In this document: positions 1 to 7,030 of the stretch, piece by piece | Position numbering within the stretch: position 1 is the first letter of the stretch | How the letters are laid out: each line of letters opens with the position of its first letter | NCBI GenBank assembly: GCA_046756925.1 | Contig: JBHHXH010000033.1 | Span: 1 to 27,275, forward strand | Length of the DNA: 27,275 bases | From: JAJDBU01 sp046756925 | GTDB lineage: Bacteria; Nitrospirota; Nitrospiria; SBBL01; JAADHI01 | Reading direction: 5' to 3' | Made by a program: the position numbers and the translations under genes | The notes under the pieces: generated by a model | Told to the model about the DNA's origin: nothing | Databases searched by the model: none | What the model saw: only the letters and a program-made list of their open reading frames with translations

Positions 1-26
1 TGACGAGCATACTCCTCATCCTGAGC

Positions 27-52
27 GATGGCCCACCCTTAGGTGGGCCATC
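27..52. repeat. Perfect 11-bp hairpin in the intI upstream region
   Basis: Bases 27-37 (GATGGCCCACC) are perfectly complementary to 42-52, with a 4-nt CTTA loop. No T-run follows on either strand, so it is not a standard intrinsic terminator. It could mark the end of a gene or cassette to the left, or be part of the integron recombination region. The inverted repeat is certain; its role is unknown. Confidence 0.6.
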
Positions 53-93
53 AAGTAAGTATCTCGTTTCTGGATAGTAACTATTTGTTTTTT

Positions 94-119
94 AAATAGC
101 AATTCTTTTGTTGCTATTT
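94..119. repeat. AT-rich inverted repeat upstream of intI
   Basis: AAATAGCAA (94-102) and TTGCTATTT (111-119) form a 9-bp perfect stem with an 8-nt loop. A T-run (88-93) and an A-run (124-130) flank it and could lengthen the stem with a bulge. It could act as a weak terminator for transcription arriving from either side, or extrude as a cruciform. It overlaps the candidate -35 box of intI. Confidence 0.5.
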
Positions 120-139
120 ATTTAAAAAAACCTTAGTAT
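111..139 (+). promoter_or_regulatory. Candidate sigma70-type promoter for intI
   Basis: A TTGCTA -35-like box (111-116) lies 17 bp from a TAGTAT -10-like box (134-139), each matching 4 of 6 consensus bases. Transcription would start near 146 and run through the palindrome at 154-187 before the intI start at 208. This is a by-eye call; integron integrase promoters are often LexA-controlled, but I recognise no LexA box. Confidence 0.3.
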
Positions 140-207
140 CCTGCTCTATTCTATCTGGATAACGCTACTCACGTAATGTTATCCAGAAAAACTGGATATA
201 TACGGAT

Positions 208-1467
208 ATGATCGCATCGGCAGAGGTATTGAAATCATTCGATACCGTATTGACCAAAAACGGCATTGATACGAGATACCATTTCTACTACAAAAAATGG
301 CTGCGGTATTATCTAGATTTCTGCAAAAAATATCGCCACCCAGAAAACAAAAAGGCCAGCATCCCCCTTTTCATCACTAAACTAAAAGAAAAGCGTCAAA
401 CCGAATCCCAGCAAAAACAAGCGGCCAAGGCCATATCGCTTTATATGAACCAAATACAAGCTGGGGCAAATAATGATAAAAAAACCGTTCCTCAGCAAAA
501 CCCGGCGGATTGGAGCAAGGCCTGTGATGATTTAAAAACCGAAATCGCACTCCGGCACTATTCCCCGAAGACGCTGCGCAGCTACAAGAATTGGATCAAT
601 AAATTCCAAGGCTTTACCCGAAACAAAGCCATTGAGGCTTTATCTCCCGACGATGTAAAGGGATTTTTGAAATATTTGGCCGTCAATAAAAATGTCGCGG
701 CCTCGACGCAAAATCAGGCATTCAATGCCTTGCTGTTTTTTTATCGACATATCATCAAAAAGGATTTCGGCGATCAAAAAGACAATGTCCGAGCCAAACG
801 CAAGCCCTATATCCCCGTCGTGTTATCGCGCGCGGAAATCGATCTAATCCTGGCCCATCTCTTCCCGCCCTACAGCCTGATTGTAAAACTGCTCTATGGT
901 TGCGGGCTCCGCCTCTTCGAATGCATGAAACTGCGCATCAACAATTTTAACTTCGACGCCGGGGTGTTAACAGTACACGACGGCAAGGGGCAAAAGGATC
1001 GCACCGTGCCGCTGCCGGAAAAAATCCGGTCGGAACTTTTAAACCAAACGGAACGGGTTAAACAGATCCATCAAAAGGATTTGGCCACCGGTTACGCGGG
1101 GGCCTTCATGTTCGGTTTGCTGGAAAAGAAGTATCGGCAGTGCGCGCGAGAATTTCCCTGGCAGTGGTTTTTTCCCGCCATAACCTTAACGCGGATCCCC
1201 GGCACGAGTGAACTCCGGCGTTATCACCTGCACGAAAGCCACGTGCAAAAGGACATCAAGCGCGCCGTGCAAGCCGCGCAGCTGACGAAGCGGGCCTCGG
1301 CCCACACCTTTCGCCACAGTTATGCGACCCACCTGCTGCAAGCCAACTACGACATCCGCACCATTCAGGAACTGATGGGCCACAGCGACGTGCGCACCAC
1401 GATGATCTACACCCACACCATCAAGAGTCTCACCATCAAAGAGGCCAAAAGCCCCCTCGATTTTTAA
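208..1467 (+). CDS. intI: Integron integrase (tyrosine recombinase, IntI family)
   Basis: This 419-aa tyrosine recombinase catalyses insertion and excision of gene cassettes at attI and attC sites. Catalytic residues visible are R235 (in GCGLR), K260 or K263, H366 and R369 (HTFRH), H392 (GHSD) and the nucleophile Y401 (IYTH). The diagnostic IntI insertion between the two catalytic patches is present at about 305-324 (LEKKYRQ...FPWQWFFPA), and the protein ends in SPLDF like other IntI proteins. It is longer than class 1 IntI (337 aa). Residues 1-95 look like an additional N-terminal, SAM-like DNA-binding domain ahead of the usual core-binding domain (about 105-190). Such extensions are, as I recall, found in some chromosomal integrases. 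The gene appears intact. The first half is visibly more AT-rich than the second. The ribosome-binding site is weak (GGA close to the ATG). Confidence 0.9.
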   Translation: MIASAEVLKSFDTVLTKNGIDTRYHFYYKKWLRYYLDFCKKYRHPENKKASIPLFITKLKEKRQTESQQKQAAKAISLYMNQIQAGANNDKKTVPQQNPADWSKACDDLKTEIALRHYSPKTLRSYKNWINKFQGFTRNKAIEALSPDDVKGFLKYLAVNKNVAASTQNQAFNALLFFYRHIIKKDFGDQKDNVRAKRKPYIPVVLSRAEIDLILAHLFPPYSLIVKLLYGCGLRLFECMKLRINNFNFDAGVLTVHDGKGQKDRTVPLPEKIRSELLNQTERVKQIHQKDLATGYAGAFMFGLLEKKYRQCAREFPWQWFFPAITLTRIPGTSELRRYHLHESHVQKDIKRAVQAAQLTKRASAHTFRHSYATHLLQANYDIRTIQELMGHSDVRTTMIYTHTIKSLTIKEAKSPLDF

Positions 1468-1474
1468 GGTCCGG

Positions 1475-2611
1475 ATGTCCAAACCCGCACTCATTGCCAC
1501 TGTCAAAAACGAAATTGCCAGCAAAGGCCCCATCCCCTTCGCCCGTTACATGGAACTGGCGCTTTATCATCCGGAGTACGGCTATTACAGCTCGCCCGGA
1601 GAAAAGATCGGTTGGCAGGGCGATTTCTACACCAGCGCCGCGGTGCATCCCGTCTTCGGCGAATTACTCGCCAAACAATTGGGCCAGATGGCGGAGCACC
1701 TTGACGCACACCCTTTTACGATCGTCGAAGCCGGGGCCGGAAAGGGCACGCTTTGCCGCGACATTCTTAAGACGATTGATAAGGAACATCCCGCTTTGTT
1801 CGCGCGGCTGCGCTATGTTATTATCGAGGGCAGTCCTTGGCTGAAAGAGAAGCAAAAGGCATGGCTTGCCCCCTTGTTTCCGGAACAGCTTTCGTGGGCC
1901 GACGGCTTCCCCAAGGATTTCTCCGGCGTTGTCCTCAGCAACGAATTGATCGACGCCTTTCCCGTCCATCGCCTGCGCGTCGAAGGCGATGCGATTCAGG
2001 AAATCCATGTGGATTGGAAGAACGACGCTTTTGTCGAAATCTTAAAACCCCCTTCGACCCCAGACTTGAAGGCCTGCCTTCAACGCTTGGATCTGAGCTT
2101 CGACCGGCCGGTCGAACTGGAGATCAATCTGCGCGCGCTTCATTGGATTGCATCCGTCGGACAGGCCCTCTTAAAAGGTTTCGTCCTGACCATCGACTAC
2201 GGCTATCCCGCGGCGGAGCTCTATTCCATCCGCCGGCCCAAAGGCACCTTTCTCTGCTACCGCAAGCACCGGACCAACGAGAATCCATACGAGCACGTGG
2301 GCGAGCAGGACATGACCGCCCATGTCGATTTTACGTCCTTTGCCGAAAAGGGCAAGACGGTTGGTTTGGCAACCCTCGGCTTTACCGACCAGATGCATTT
2401 TCTCATGGGCCTGGGCATCGCCCAGCGGATGGAAGCGCCCGGGAGCCGGATGTTCGAATCGGAGGAAGCCAAGAAGGACTTTCTCGCGATGAAGCAATTG
2501 ATGGCTCCGGAGGGCATGGGCCAAACCTTCAAGGTGCTCATTCAAGCCAAGGGCCTGTCCGCCGGCATCCAACTCGACGGCTTGCAGTTCAAACCTTTTT
2601 TTCAATTATGA
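1475..2611 (+). CDS. SAM-dependent methyltransferase, MidA/NDUFAF7 family (COG1565)
   Basis: This 378-aa protein is of the class I methyltransferase family that includes mitochondrial NDUFAF7/MidA, which dimethylates an arginine of a complex I subunit; bacterial substrates are poorly defined. Family hallmarks are the N-terminal PFARYMELALYHPEYGYY (21-38), the FYTSAAVHPVFG block (51-62), the SAM-binding EAGAGKG (85-91), the SNELIDAFPVHRL block (155-167), and later LTIDYGYP and GTFLCYRKH with a downstream HVDFTSFA. The length is normal for the family. The start lies 7 nt after the intI stop, and an AAGG Shine-Dalgarno overlaps that stop codon, so translation is probably coupled to the end of intI. 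No integron function is known for this family, so the pairing is more likely positional than functional. Confidence 0.88.
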   Translation: MSKPALIATVKNEIASKGPIPFARYMELALYHPEYGYYSSPGEKIGWQGDFYTSAAVHPVFGELLAKQLGQMAEHLDAHPFTIVEAGAGKGTLCRDILKTIDKEHPALFARLRYVIIEGSPWLKEKQKAWLAPLFPEQLSWADGFPKDFSGVVLSNELIDAFPVHRLRVEGDAIQEIHVDWKNDAFVEILKPPSTPDLKACLQRLDLSFDRPVELEINLRALHWIASVGQALLKGFVLTIDYGYPAAELYSIRRPKGTFLCYRKHRTNENPYEHVGEQDMTAHVDFTSFAEKGKTVGLATLGFTDQMHFLMGLGIAQRMEAPGSRMFESEEAKKDFLAMKQLMAPEGMGQTFKVLIQAKGLSAGIQLDGLQFKPFFQL

Positions 2612-2726
2612 CAAACGTAAAAAAATTGACGTGGATTTGTAGGGGCGCACCGATGTGTGCGCCCTCATCGGGCAGACACGCAGGTCTGCCCCTACAATAA
2701 ATACAACAAAATTTTAATTACGTTTG
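2612..2726. repeat. Nested palindromic intergenic element (GTAGGGGC type)
   Basis: The outermost arms are CAAACGTAA (2612-2620) and TTACGTTTG (2718-2726). Inside them is a 61-bp unit with perfect 10-bp terminal repeats, TTGTAGGGGC (2637-2646) and GCCCCTACAA (2688-2697). The unit holds two further hairpins: 2643-2650 with 2657-2664, and 2670-2677 with 2684-2691. The element starts right after the midA-family stop and ends 2 bp before the stop of the convergent peptidase gene. It resembles a dispersed GTAGGGGC-ended palindrome I recall from intergenic regions of several bacterial phyla. It could be a non-autonomous mobile repeat that also acts as a transcript barrier. Only one copy lies in this window. 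Confidence 0.75.
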
Positions 2727-2728
2727 GA

Positions 2729-3526
2729 TCAGATAAGGTTTAAAGCCGTTTCGATCGCCGCAAGGTGTGCACGCACCCGCCGAGCCATCTCAAGCCGCGT
2801 CGGGGTTTCGGCCGTAATACAGATACCGGTGCCGTTTTCGGAGAAGTATACCGTTTGGGGCCATCCGCCCCGCCGTTTGATCCGTTCCCAGAAAACCGCC
2901 GGTAACATATCGGAGGCATGAATGTATCCCATCCTCGCCGGCATCTCCTCGATGATCTCCGCCGTATGGATCGGACAAATAGACTGGACGTCCCGGATGA
3001 TTTCGCGGCCGATGCCCTTCCGGCCGTTGCGCGACATTTCGTACAGATAATAACCCGGTGCATCGACATCCTCGTGGCATTCGTAGGAAAAATCGAATCG
3101 CCGTCCTGCAACGGCCGCCTTGAGCAAACGAATTTCGCTTTGCGGCGCGTCTTTATCGAATTCGCGGTTTAAGTCGATTCGGGATCCGTTTTGACGCATA
3201 TCGTGTTCGTAACCCACGGGATTGATACACGGAAAGAGCGTAAATTGAAACCCTTCGAGAAGCGCCTTATCTTTACCGAGTTCGGCCATCCATTGCAGGA
3301 CGGCCTCGACGCCGGCCGGCTCGTCCCCATGAATCCCGGCGGAAAGGCACACCGTTTTTTTCCCGCGACCCGAGGGGCTTTCCACCACCCACAAGGGATG
3401 GATTTTTCCTCGATGAGCAATCTCACCGAAGGAACGGAGCTCCAATGTTCCCGCTTGTCTGGCCAAGTCGACGAGCCTTTGGCTGAAGCGCATATAGCTG
3501 CGATGCTTTTTCGCGCGCTCCTTCAT
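2729..3526 (-). CDS. M14 family zinc carboxypeptidase-like metallopeptidase
   Basis: This 265-aa protein has an M14-type active site. Zinc ligands are H66 and E69 (HGDE) and H151 (ECHE); substrate-binding N120-R121 lies in LNREF; the catalytic glutamate is probably E240 in ITAETPT. It belongs to the short, bacterial M14 proteins related to succinylglutamate desuccinylase/aspartoacylase and murein-peptide carboxypeptidases; the exact substrate cannot be told. No signal peptide is seen, so it is probably cytoplasmic. Its ATG directly follows the TAA of the upstream membrane/spermidine-synthase-like gene with no spacer, so the two are one transcription unit and probably translationally coupled. 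Confidence 0.82.
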   Translation of the reverse strand: MKERAKKHRSYMRFSQRLVDLARQAGTLELRSFGEIAHRGKIHPLWVVESPSGRGKKTVCLSAGIHGDEPAGVEAVLQWMAELGKDKALLEGFQFTLFPCINPVGYEHDMRQNGSRIDLNREFDKDAPQSEIRLLKAAVAGRRFDFSYECHEDVDAPGYYLYEMSRNGRKGIGREIIRDVQSICPIHTAEIIEEMPARMGYIHASDMLPAVFWERIKRRGGWPQTVYFSENGTGICITAETPTRLEMARRVRAHLAAIETALNLI

Positions 3527-6500
3527 TTAATTCAAGACCGCCGAAACGGCTAAGCCGGATTCGGCCGCCTTCTTCGCCTCGATCACCCGGATGTCGTTTT
3601 CTTTGAGGGGGGTGTCTCGAATAAACGCGTCGAAAGCCGCCTTTGCGTCTGCCATCCGCCCCAATTCCTGGTAAGCCAGGCCGAGGTAATAATGGAGTAT
3701 GCTGCCGGCGGCCTGGCGCCCCAAGCTTTTCACCCCGGTTTCCAGACGGTCGGCCGCGTCTTGATAGCGCCCCAATAGATAAAGCCCCGCACCGCCGTAG
3801 AGATCGCCGAGCGGATTTGCCACCACCTGCTCGAAGATGAGGGCCATGCGCATCTCTTCGGGGATGCGTATGCCGATCCGACGCCGGAAGGCAACCTGTT
3901 TCCAATATGTGAGGGATTTGAAGCCTTGTGGATCGGTCTCCAATTCTCGGCGCCATTCGTTGAGGGCAACGATAAAATCCCCCAAGGCCTGTTTTGAGGC
4001 CGCTTCTTGACCGAGTTTGTCGTGCACCAAATGCTGATAATAATGGACATAGGGCTTGGAGAACAACTCGCCGATCTGCAGCGCGTCCCGTGCGGCTTCG
4101 TATTCCCCCCTAAAATAAAGATCGACCCCGCGATAATAGGCCGATTTGACACCGACGAGGCTCTCCTTTTTTATTTTCGAGAGATAGGTCCCGGCCTTTT
4201 GATACGCCCCTTGCGATTGATACAGTTGGCCGAGGCTCAAAAGACTTTCTTCATGCAGGGGATCGTGGGTCAGGGCGGTGTGCCAGCTTTGCTCGGCCGC
4301 CTCCCGGCCGCCTTGGATCAAGCGCAAGCGTCCCAGAAGCCACTCTCCTCTCACCGAGGGATGGAGCCGAAGTCCCTTAATAATGGTTTCCTCGGCCTCT
4401 TTCAGTTTATCGTTTCGAATAAAACCCTTGGCGATATTGAAGTAGCCTTCTGCGCGAACGGCCGACGATTCTTCATCGCCGAAAAGATAATTTCCACCGG
4501 CGGCGGCCGCCCCCCTTAATTCGGCGATGTGGACCGACATGGTGTCCTCGAAAAGGGATTTCGGCGTTTGAAACTCTACCAAGGTAAAGTCGTCCGTATT
4601 CAGGACCGCATTCCCGGCATAACGGTCGATTTCGTTGGGGCCGATCATAAAATGCGACCAAAGATCGAAGACCGAATAAATATTCGCGCGGGCCAGGTCC
4701 TCCGCAACTGCCCCTTCGGCGATGCGTCTGGAGATTTCCTCCCGATCGATCCGAAAGGGGGTTTCGGAGCCGAGCATGATCAGATCGCCTGCATCGGTGA
4801 AAAAGATCATGACCTGCTCGAACACCGTGTTGAAGGTGCGGATCACCGATTTCAATTCTTGCGCACGGATGCCGTAAAAGTGGATCCACTGTGAAAAGAT
4901 TCCGCCGGGCTTCAGGTGGTCCTTCCCCAGCTGAAAAAATTCCCGTGTAAAGAGTTTGGCCGAACCGCTCCGCCAAGGATGCGAGGGTTCCGACACGATG
5001 ACATCGTAGCGGTCGTCGGTTCTTAAGAGGTAGTTCCGCGCATCGTCCATGGCCAGGGTCACGCGCGGATCGTCCAGCACGTGGCCGCTGAAACGGTCGA
5101 AAAACCGTGAACCTTCGATCACCGCCGGTTCGAGTTCGAGCGTCACGAGTTTGGATACGGGATGCGTGATCATCGATCCGGTCGTGATGCCGCTGCCGTG
5201 GCCGATAAGCATGACCTCCTTCGGCGCTTGCGGCACCAACAGCATGGGCAGGTGGGCCACGAGGAGCTGCGTTTTCATGTCCCCCGTCGTCGAGGCGTTG
5301 GCTTTGCCGTCGATCGCCAAGGTCAAGTGCGGTTCTTTCGCGAGCGTCGGATGCTGCACCACCGTGACCGTCGAGGAGATGCCCTCCTTGTAGTAAAGCA
5401 GATTCAACTTGGCCTGCTGGCCGAAGAGATCGCTCGACATCATCAGCGGGTCCCAAGTCGGAGACGAGAAGGACACAATCAACAAAAAAACAAAGACACC
5501 GCCCGTCGCCCATCCCTTGCTTCGAAGCCGGGCAGGAGACTGTTTGGCTTCTCGCTGCGAAAAAAGGAACCAGAGCACCAGACATAAAAAGGCATTGATT
5601 GCAATCGCCAGGTGCAGACTCTTTTGTATCCCCAGGGTGGGAAGCATGATAAAACCCACCGTAAAGGAACCGAAGATCGTGCCGAGGGTGTTGACGGCAT
5701 AGGCCTTTCCAACAATGAAACCGAGCGGCCTGTCTTCATCGCCGCGCGCCGTGAGCAGGTGGATGACCAAGGGAAAGACCCCGCCCATCAAGAGGGTTGG
5801 CATGAGCATGACGGCGGCGGAGAGAATGAACTTGGCCGTATCGCGCACCCACTTCCAGGTATGGAAGACCTCCATGATCTTCAAAAAGATGGAGGGCAGA
5901 AGGGGGAAGAGAAACGCCCCGGCAAAACAGCTCAAGGCGATGCCGCCTTGAACCAAGGTCAACAAAAGCAGCGGCCGCTTAAACTGTTTCAACAGCAAGG
6001 AAAAAATAAAACTACCGAGGGCGAGGCCGAGCAGATAGGTTCCCAGCATCGTTGCATAGGAATAAACGGTGGATCCGAGAATCAAGGTCAGGATGCGTGT
6101 CCAAATGACCTCGTAGATCATGGCGGAAAAACCGGAGACGGCAAAGACCGTCAACAAGATCTGTCTTCTGAACATGTCGTGTTCGGACAAGCGGGAAACA
6201 CGCACCTGTTTTTTTGTTTTCTGTTTTTCGCCGGGTGCCGGAATCGGTGGGGCCGGGGCTTTTCCCAATAAGGTGGCGGTGAGGCCGATCAGGGCGTTAA
6301 GCCCCGCCGCGATGAACACCGATTTTTGAAGACCGAGCGCCGGCAGCAGGATAAAACCCGCACCCAGCACACCCGCGACCGCGCCGAATGTATTGAAGGC
6401 ATAGAGCAGTCCGACCCCGCGCCCGACGGTCTTCTGATTTTTATAGCGCTGGGCGAGGACGGGCAATGTCCCGCCCATCAAAGCCGTCGGGATCAGCAAA

Positions 6501-6859
6501 ATGGCCACGGCCAAAACAAAACGCACCAAGCTGAAGACATAAAAAGAAAAATCGAACCAATCCGAAAGCAGCCGATAGATGGGCAGCAAGGCCGTGAACA
6601 GCACCGGCACCAAGAAGGCATAGGCCCCGATACCCCATTCGAGCAGGGCGTAGACCTGCAAGGGATTGGCATAGCCCTCCGCCCGCTTGCCGAAAAACCA
6701 GCTTCCCAAAGCCAAGCCCCCCATGAAGGCCGTCAAGAGCGTCGAGATGGCGAACATGGAGGCGCCGAAAACGAGAATCAGCTCACGCATCCAAACCATC
6801 TGATAAATGAGTGCGGTGAAGCCGGAGAGAAAAAATAATATCGGAATGATCAAAAACAT
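3527..6859 (-). CDS. Membrane-fused spermidine-synthase-like protein with C-terminal TPRs
   Basis: This 1110-aa multidomain protein has two membrane halves, residues 1-200 and about 233-435, that are homologous. SGFTALIYQMVW matches SGFSAMIYEVIW, IPTALMGGTLPV matches MPTLLMGGVFPL, and a PALGLQKS/PTLGIQKS block follows in each. Residues about 485-770 form a spermidine-synthase-like Rossmann domain: GHGSG (553-557), LELEP (574-578) and SEPSHPW (623-629). In true aminopropyltransferases the last segment carries a catalytic Asp, absent here, so polyamine synthesis is doubtful. Residues about 800-1090 are TPR-like repeats. The architecture fits proteins annotated as fused MFS/spermidine synthase, of unknown function. 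The M14 peptidase gene follows directly. No Shine-Dalgarno is seen at the start. Confidence 0.85.
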   Translation of the reverse strand: MFLIIPILFFLSGFTALIYQMVWMRELILVFGASMFAISTLLTAFMGGLALGSWFFGKRAEGYANPLQVYALLEWGIGAYAFLVPVLFTALLPIYRLLSDWFDFSFYVFSLVRFVLAVAILLIPTALMGGTLPVLAQRYKNQKTVGRGVGLLYAFNTFGAVAGVLGAGFILLPALGLQKSVFIAAGLNALIGLTATLLGKAPAPPIPAPGEKQKTKKQVRVSRLSEHDMFRRQILLTVFAVSGFSAMIYEVIWTRILTLILGSTVYSYATMLGTYLLGLALGSFIFSLLLKQFKRPLLLLTLVQGGIALSCFAGAFLFPLLPSIFLKIMEVFHTWKWVRDTAKFILSAAVMLMPTLLMGGVFPLVIHLLTARGDEDRPLGFIVGKAYAVNTLGTIFGSFTVGFIMLPTLGIQKSLHLAIAINAFLCLVLWFLFSQREAKQSPARLRSKGWATGGVFVFLLIVSFSSPTWDPLMMSSDLFGQQAKLNLLYYKEGISSTVTVVQHPTLAKEPHLTLAIDGKANASTTGDMKTQLLVAHLPMLLVPQAPKEVMLIGHGSGITTGSMITHPVSKLVTLELEPAVIEGSRFFDRFSGHVLDDPRVTLAMDDARNYLLRTDDRYDVIVSEPSHPWRSGSAKLFTREFFQLGKDHLKPGGIFSQWIHFYGIRAQELKSVIRTFNTVFEQVMIFFTDAGDLIMLGSETPFRIDREEISRRIAEGAVAEDLARANIYSVFDLWSHFMIGPNEIDRYAGNAVLNTDDFTLVEFQTPKSLFEDTMSVHIAELRGAAAAGGNYLFGDEESSAVRAEGYFNIAKGFIRNDKLKEAEETIIKGLRLHPSVRGEWLLGRLRLIQGGREAAEQSWHTALTHDPLHEESLLSLGQLYQSQGAYQKAGTYLSKIKKESLVGVKSAYYRGVDLYFRGEYEAARDALQIGELFSKPYVHYYQHLVHDKLGQEAASKQALGDFIVALNEWRRELETDPQGFKSLTYWKQVAFRRRIGIRIPEEMRMALIFEQVVANPLGDLYGGAGLYLLGRYQDAADRLETGVKSLGRQAAGSILHYYLGLAYQELGRMADAKAAFDAFIRDTPLKENDIRVIEAKKAAESGLAVSAVLN

Positions 6860-6867
6860 GGGGCTGT

Positions 6868-6896
6868 ATCTTAGAGGAATCGGGTGAGAATCTCAA
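6868..6896 (-). promoter_or_regulatory. Candidate promoter for the membrane/spermidine-synthase-like gene
   Basis: Read on the minus strand, TTGAGA (6891-6896) and TAAGAT (6868-6873) are separated by 17 bp and match 5/6 and 4/6 of the sigma70 boxes. The -10 box ends only 8 nt before the ATG. Transcription would therefore start at or next to the start codon, which agrees with the missing Shine-Dalgarno. Confidence 0.4.
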
Positions 6897-7030
6897 TCGG
6901 GAGCATACCCACCATCGCCGCGACCTGGAATGCTTGAACAAGGTCGTCCCTTATGGCCTTCGAAACGCACCGGCGCTTCATTTTTTAGGCCTGCATCCCA
7001 ATGCCACCTGCGAGTATAATGGCAATTGCG

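Larger units (their letters stand above)
69..198. promoter_or_regulatory. Candidate attI / integrase-binding region with four CTGGATA motifs
   Basis: The motif CTGGATA (or its complement) occurs at 70-76, 155-161, 180-186 (inverted) and 192-198. The middle two belong to a perfect 10-bp inverted repeat, TCTGGATAAC (154-163) and GTTATCCAGA (178-187), separated by 14 bp. Known attI sites lie directly upstream of intI and combine an inverted pair of core sites, whose inner ends are AAC and GTT, with extra integrase-binding repeats. That general layout is seen here. However, GTTATCC does not fit the usual GTTRRRY core consensus, so attI is an inference. A regulator operator is the main alternative. 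Confidence 0.35.

Noticed and set aside
27..52. Hairpin as an intrinsic terminator
   Set aside because: No T-run on either side, so the terminator label is not supported.
1837..2700. Plus-strand 287-codon frame overlapping the MidA-family gene
   Set aside because: Arg/Pro-rich out-of-frame shadow of a well-conserved gene; it even runs into the palindromic element.
5612..6271. Long plus-strand frame opposite the membrane/spermidine-synthase-like gene
   Set aside because: Its translation is Gln/Gly/Glu-rich with no domain and mirrors the coding bias of the opposite strand; the minus-strand protein has clear motifs.
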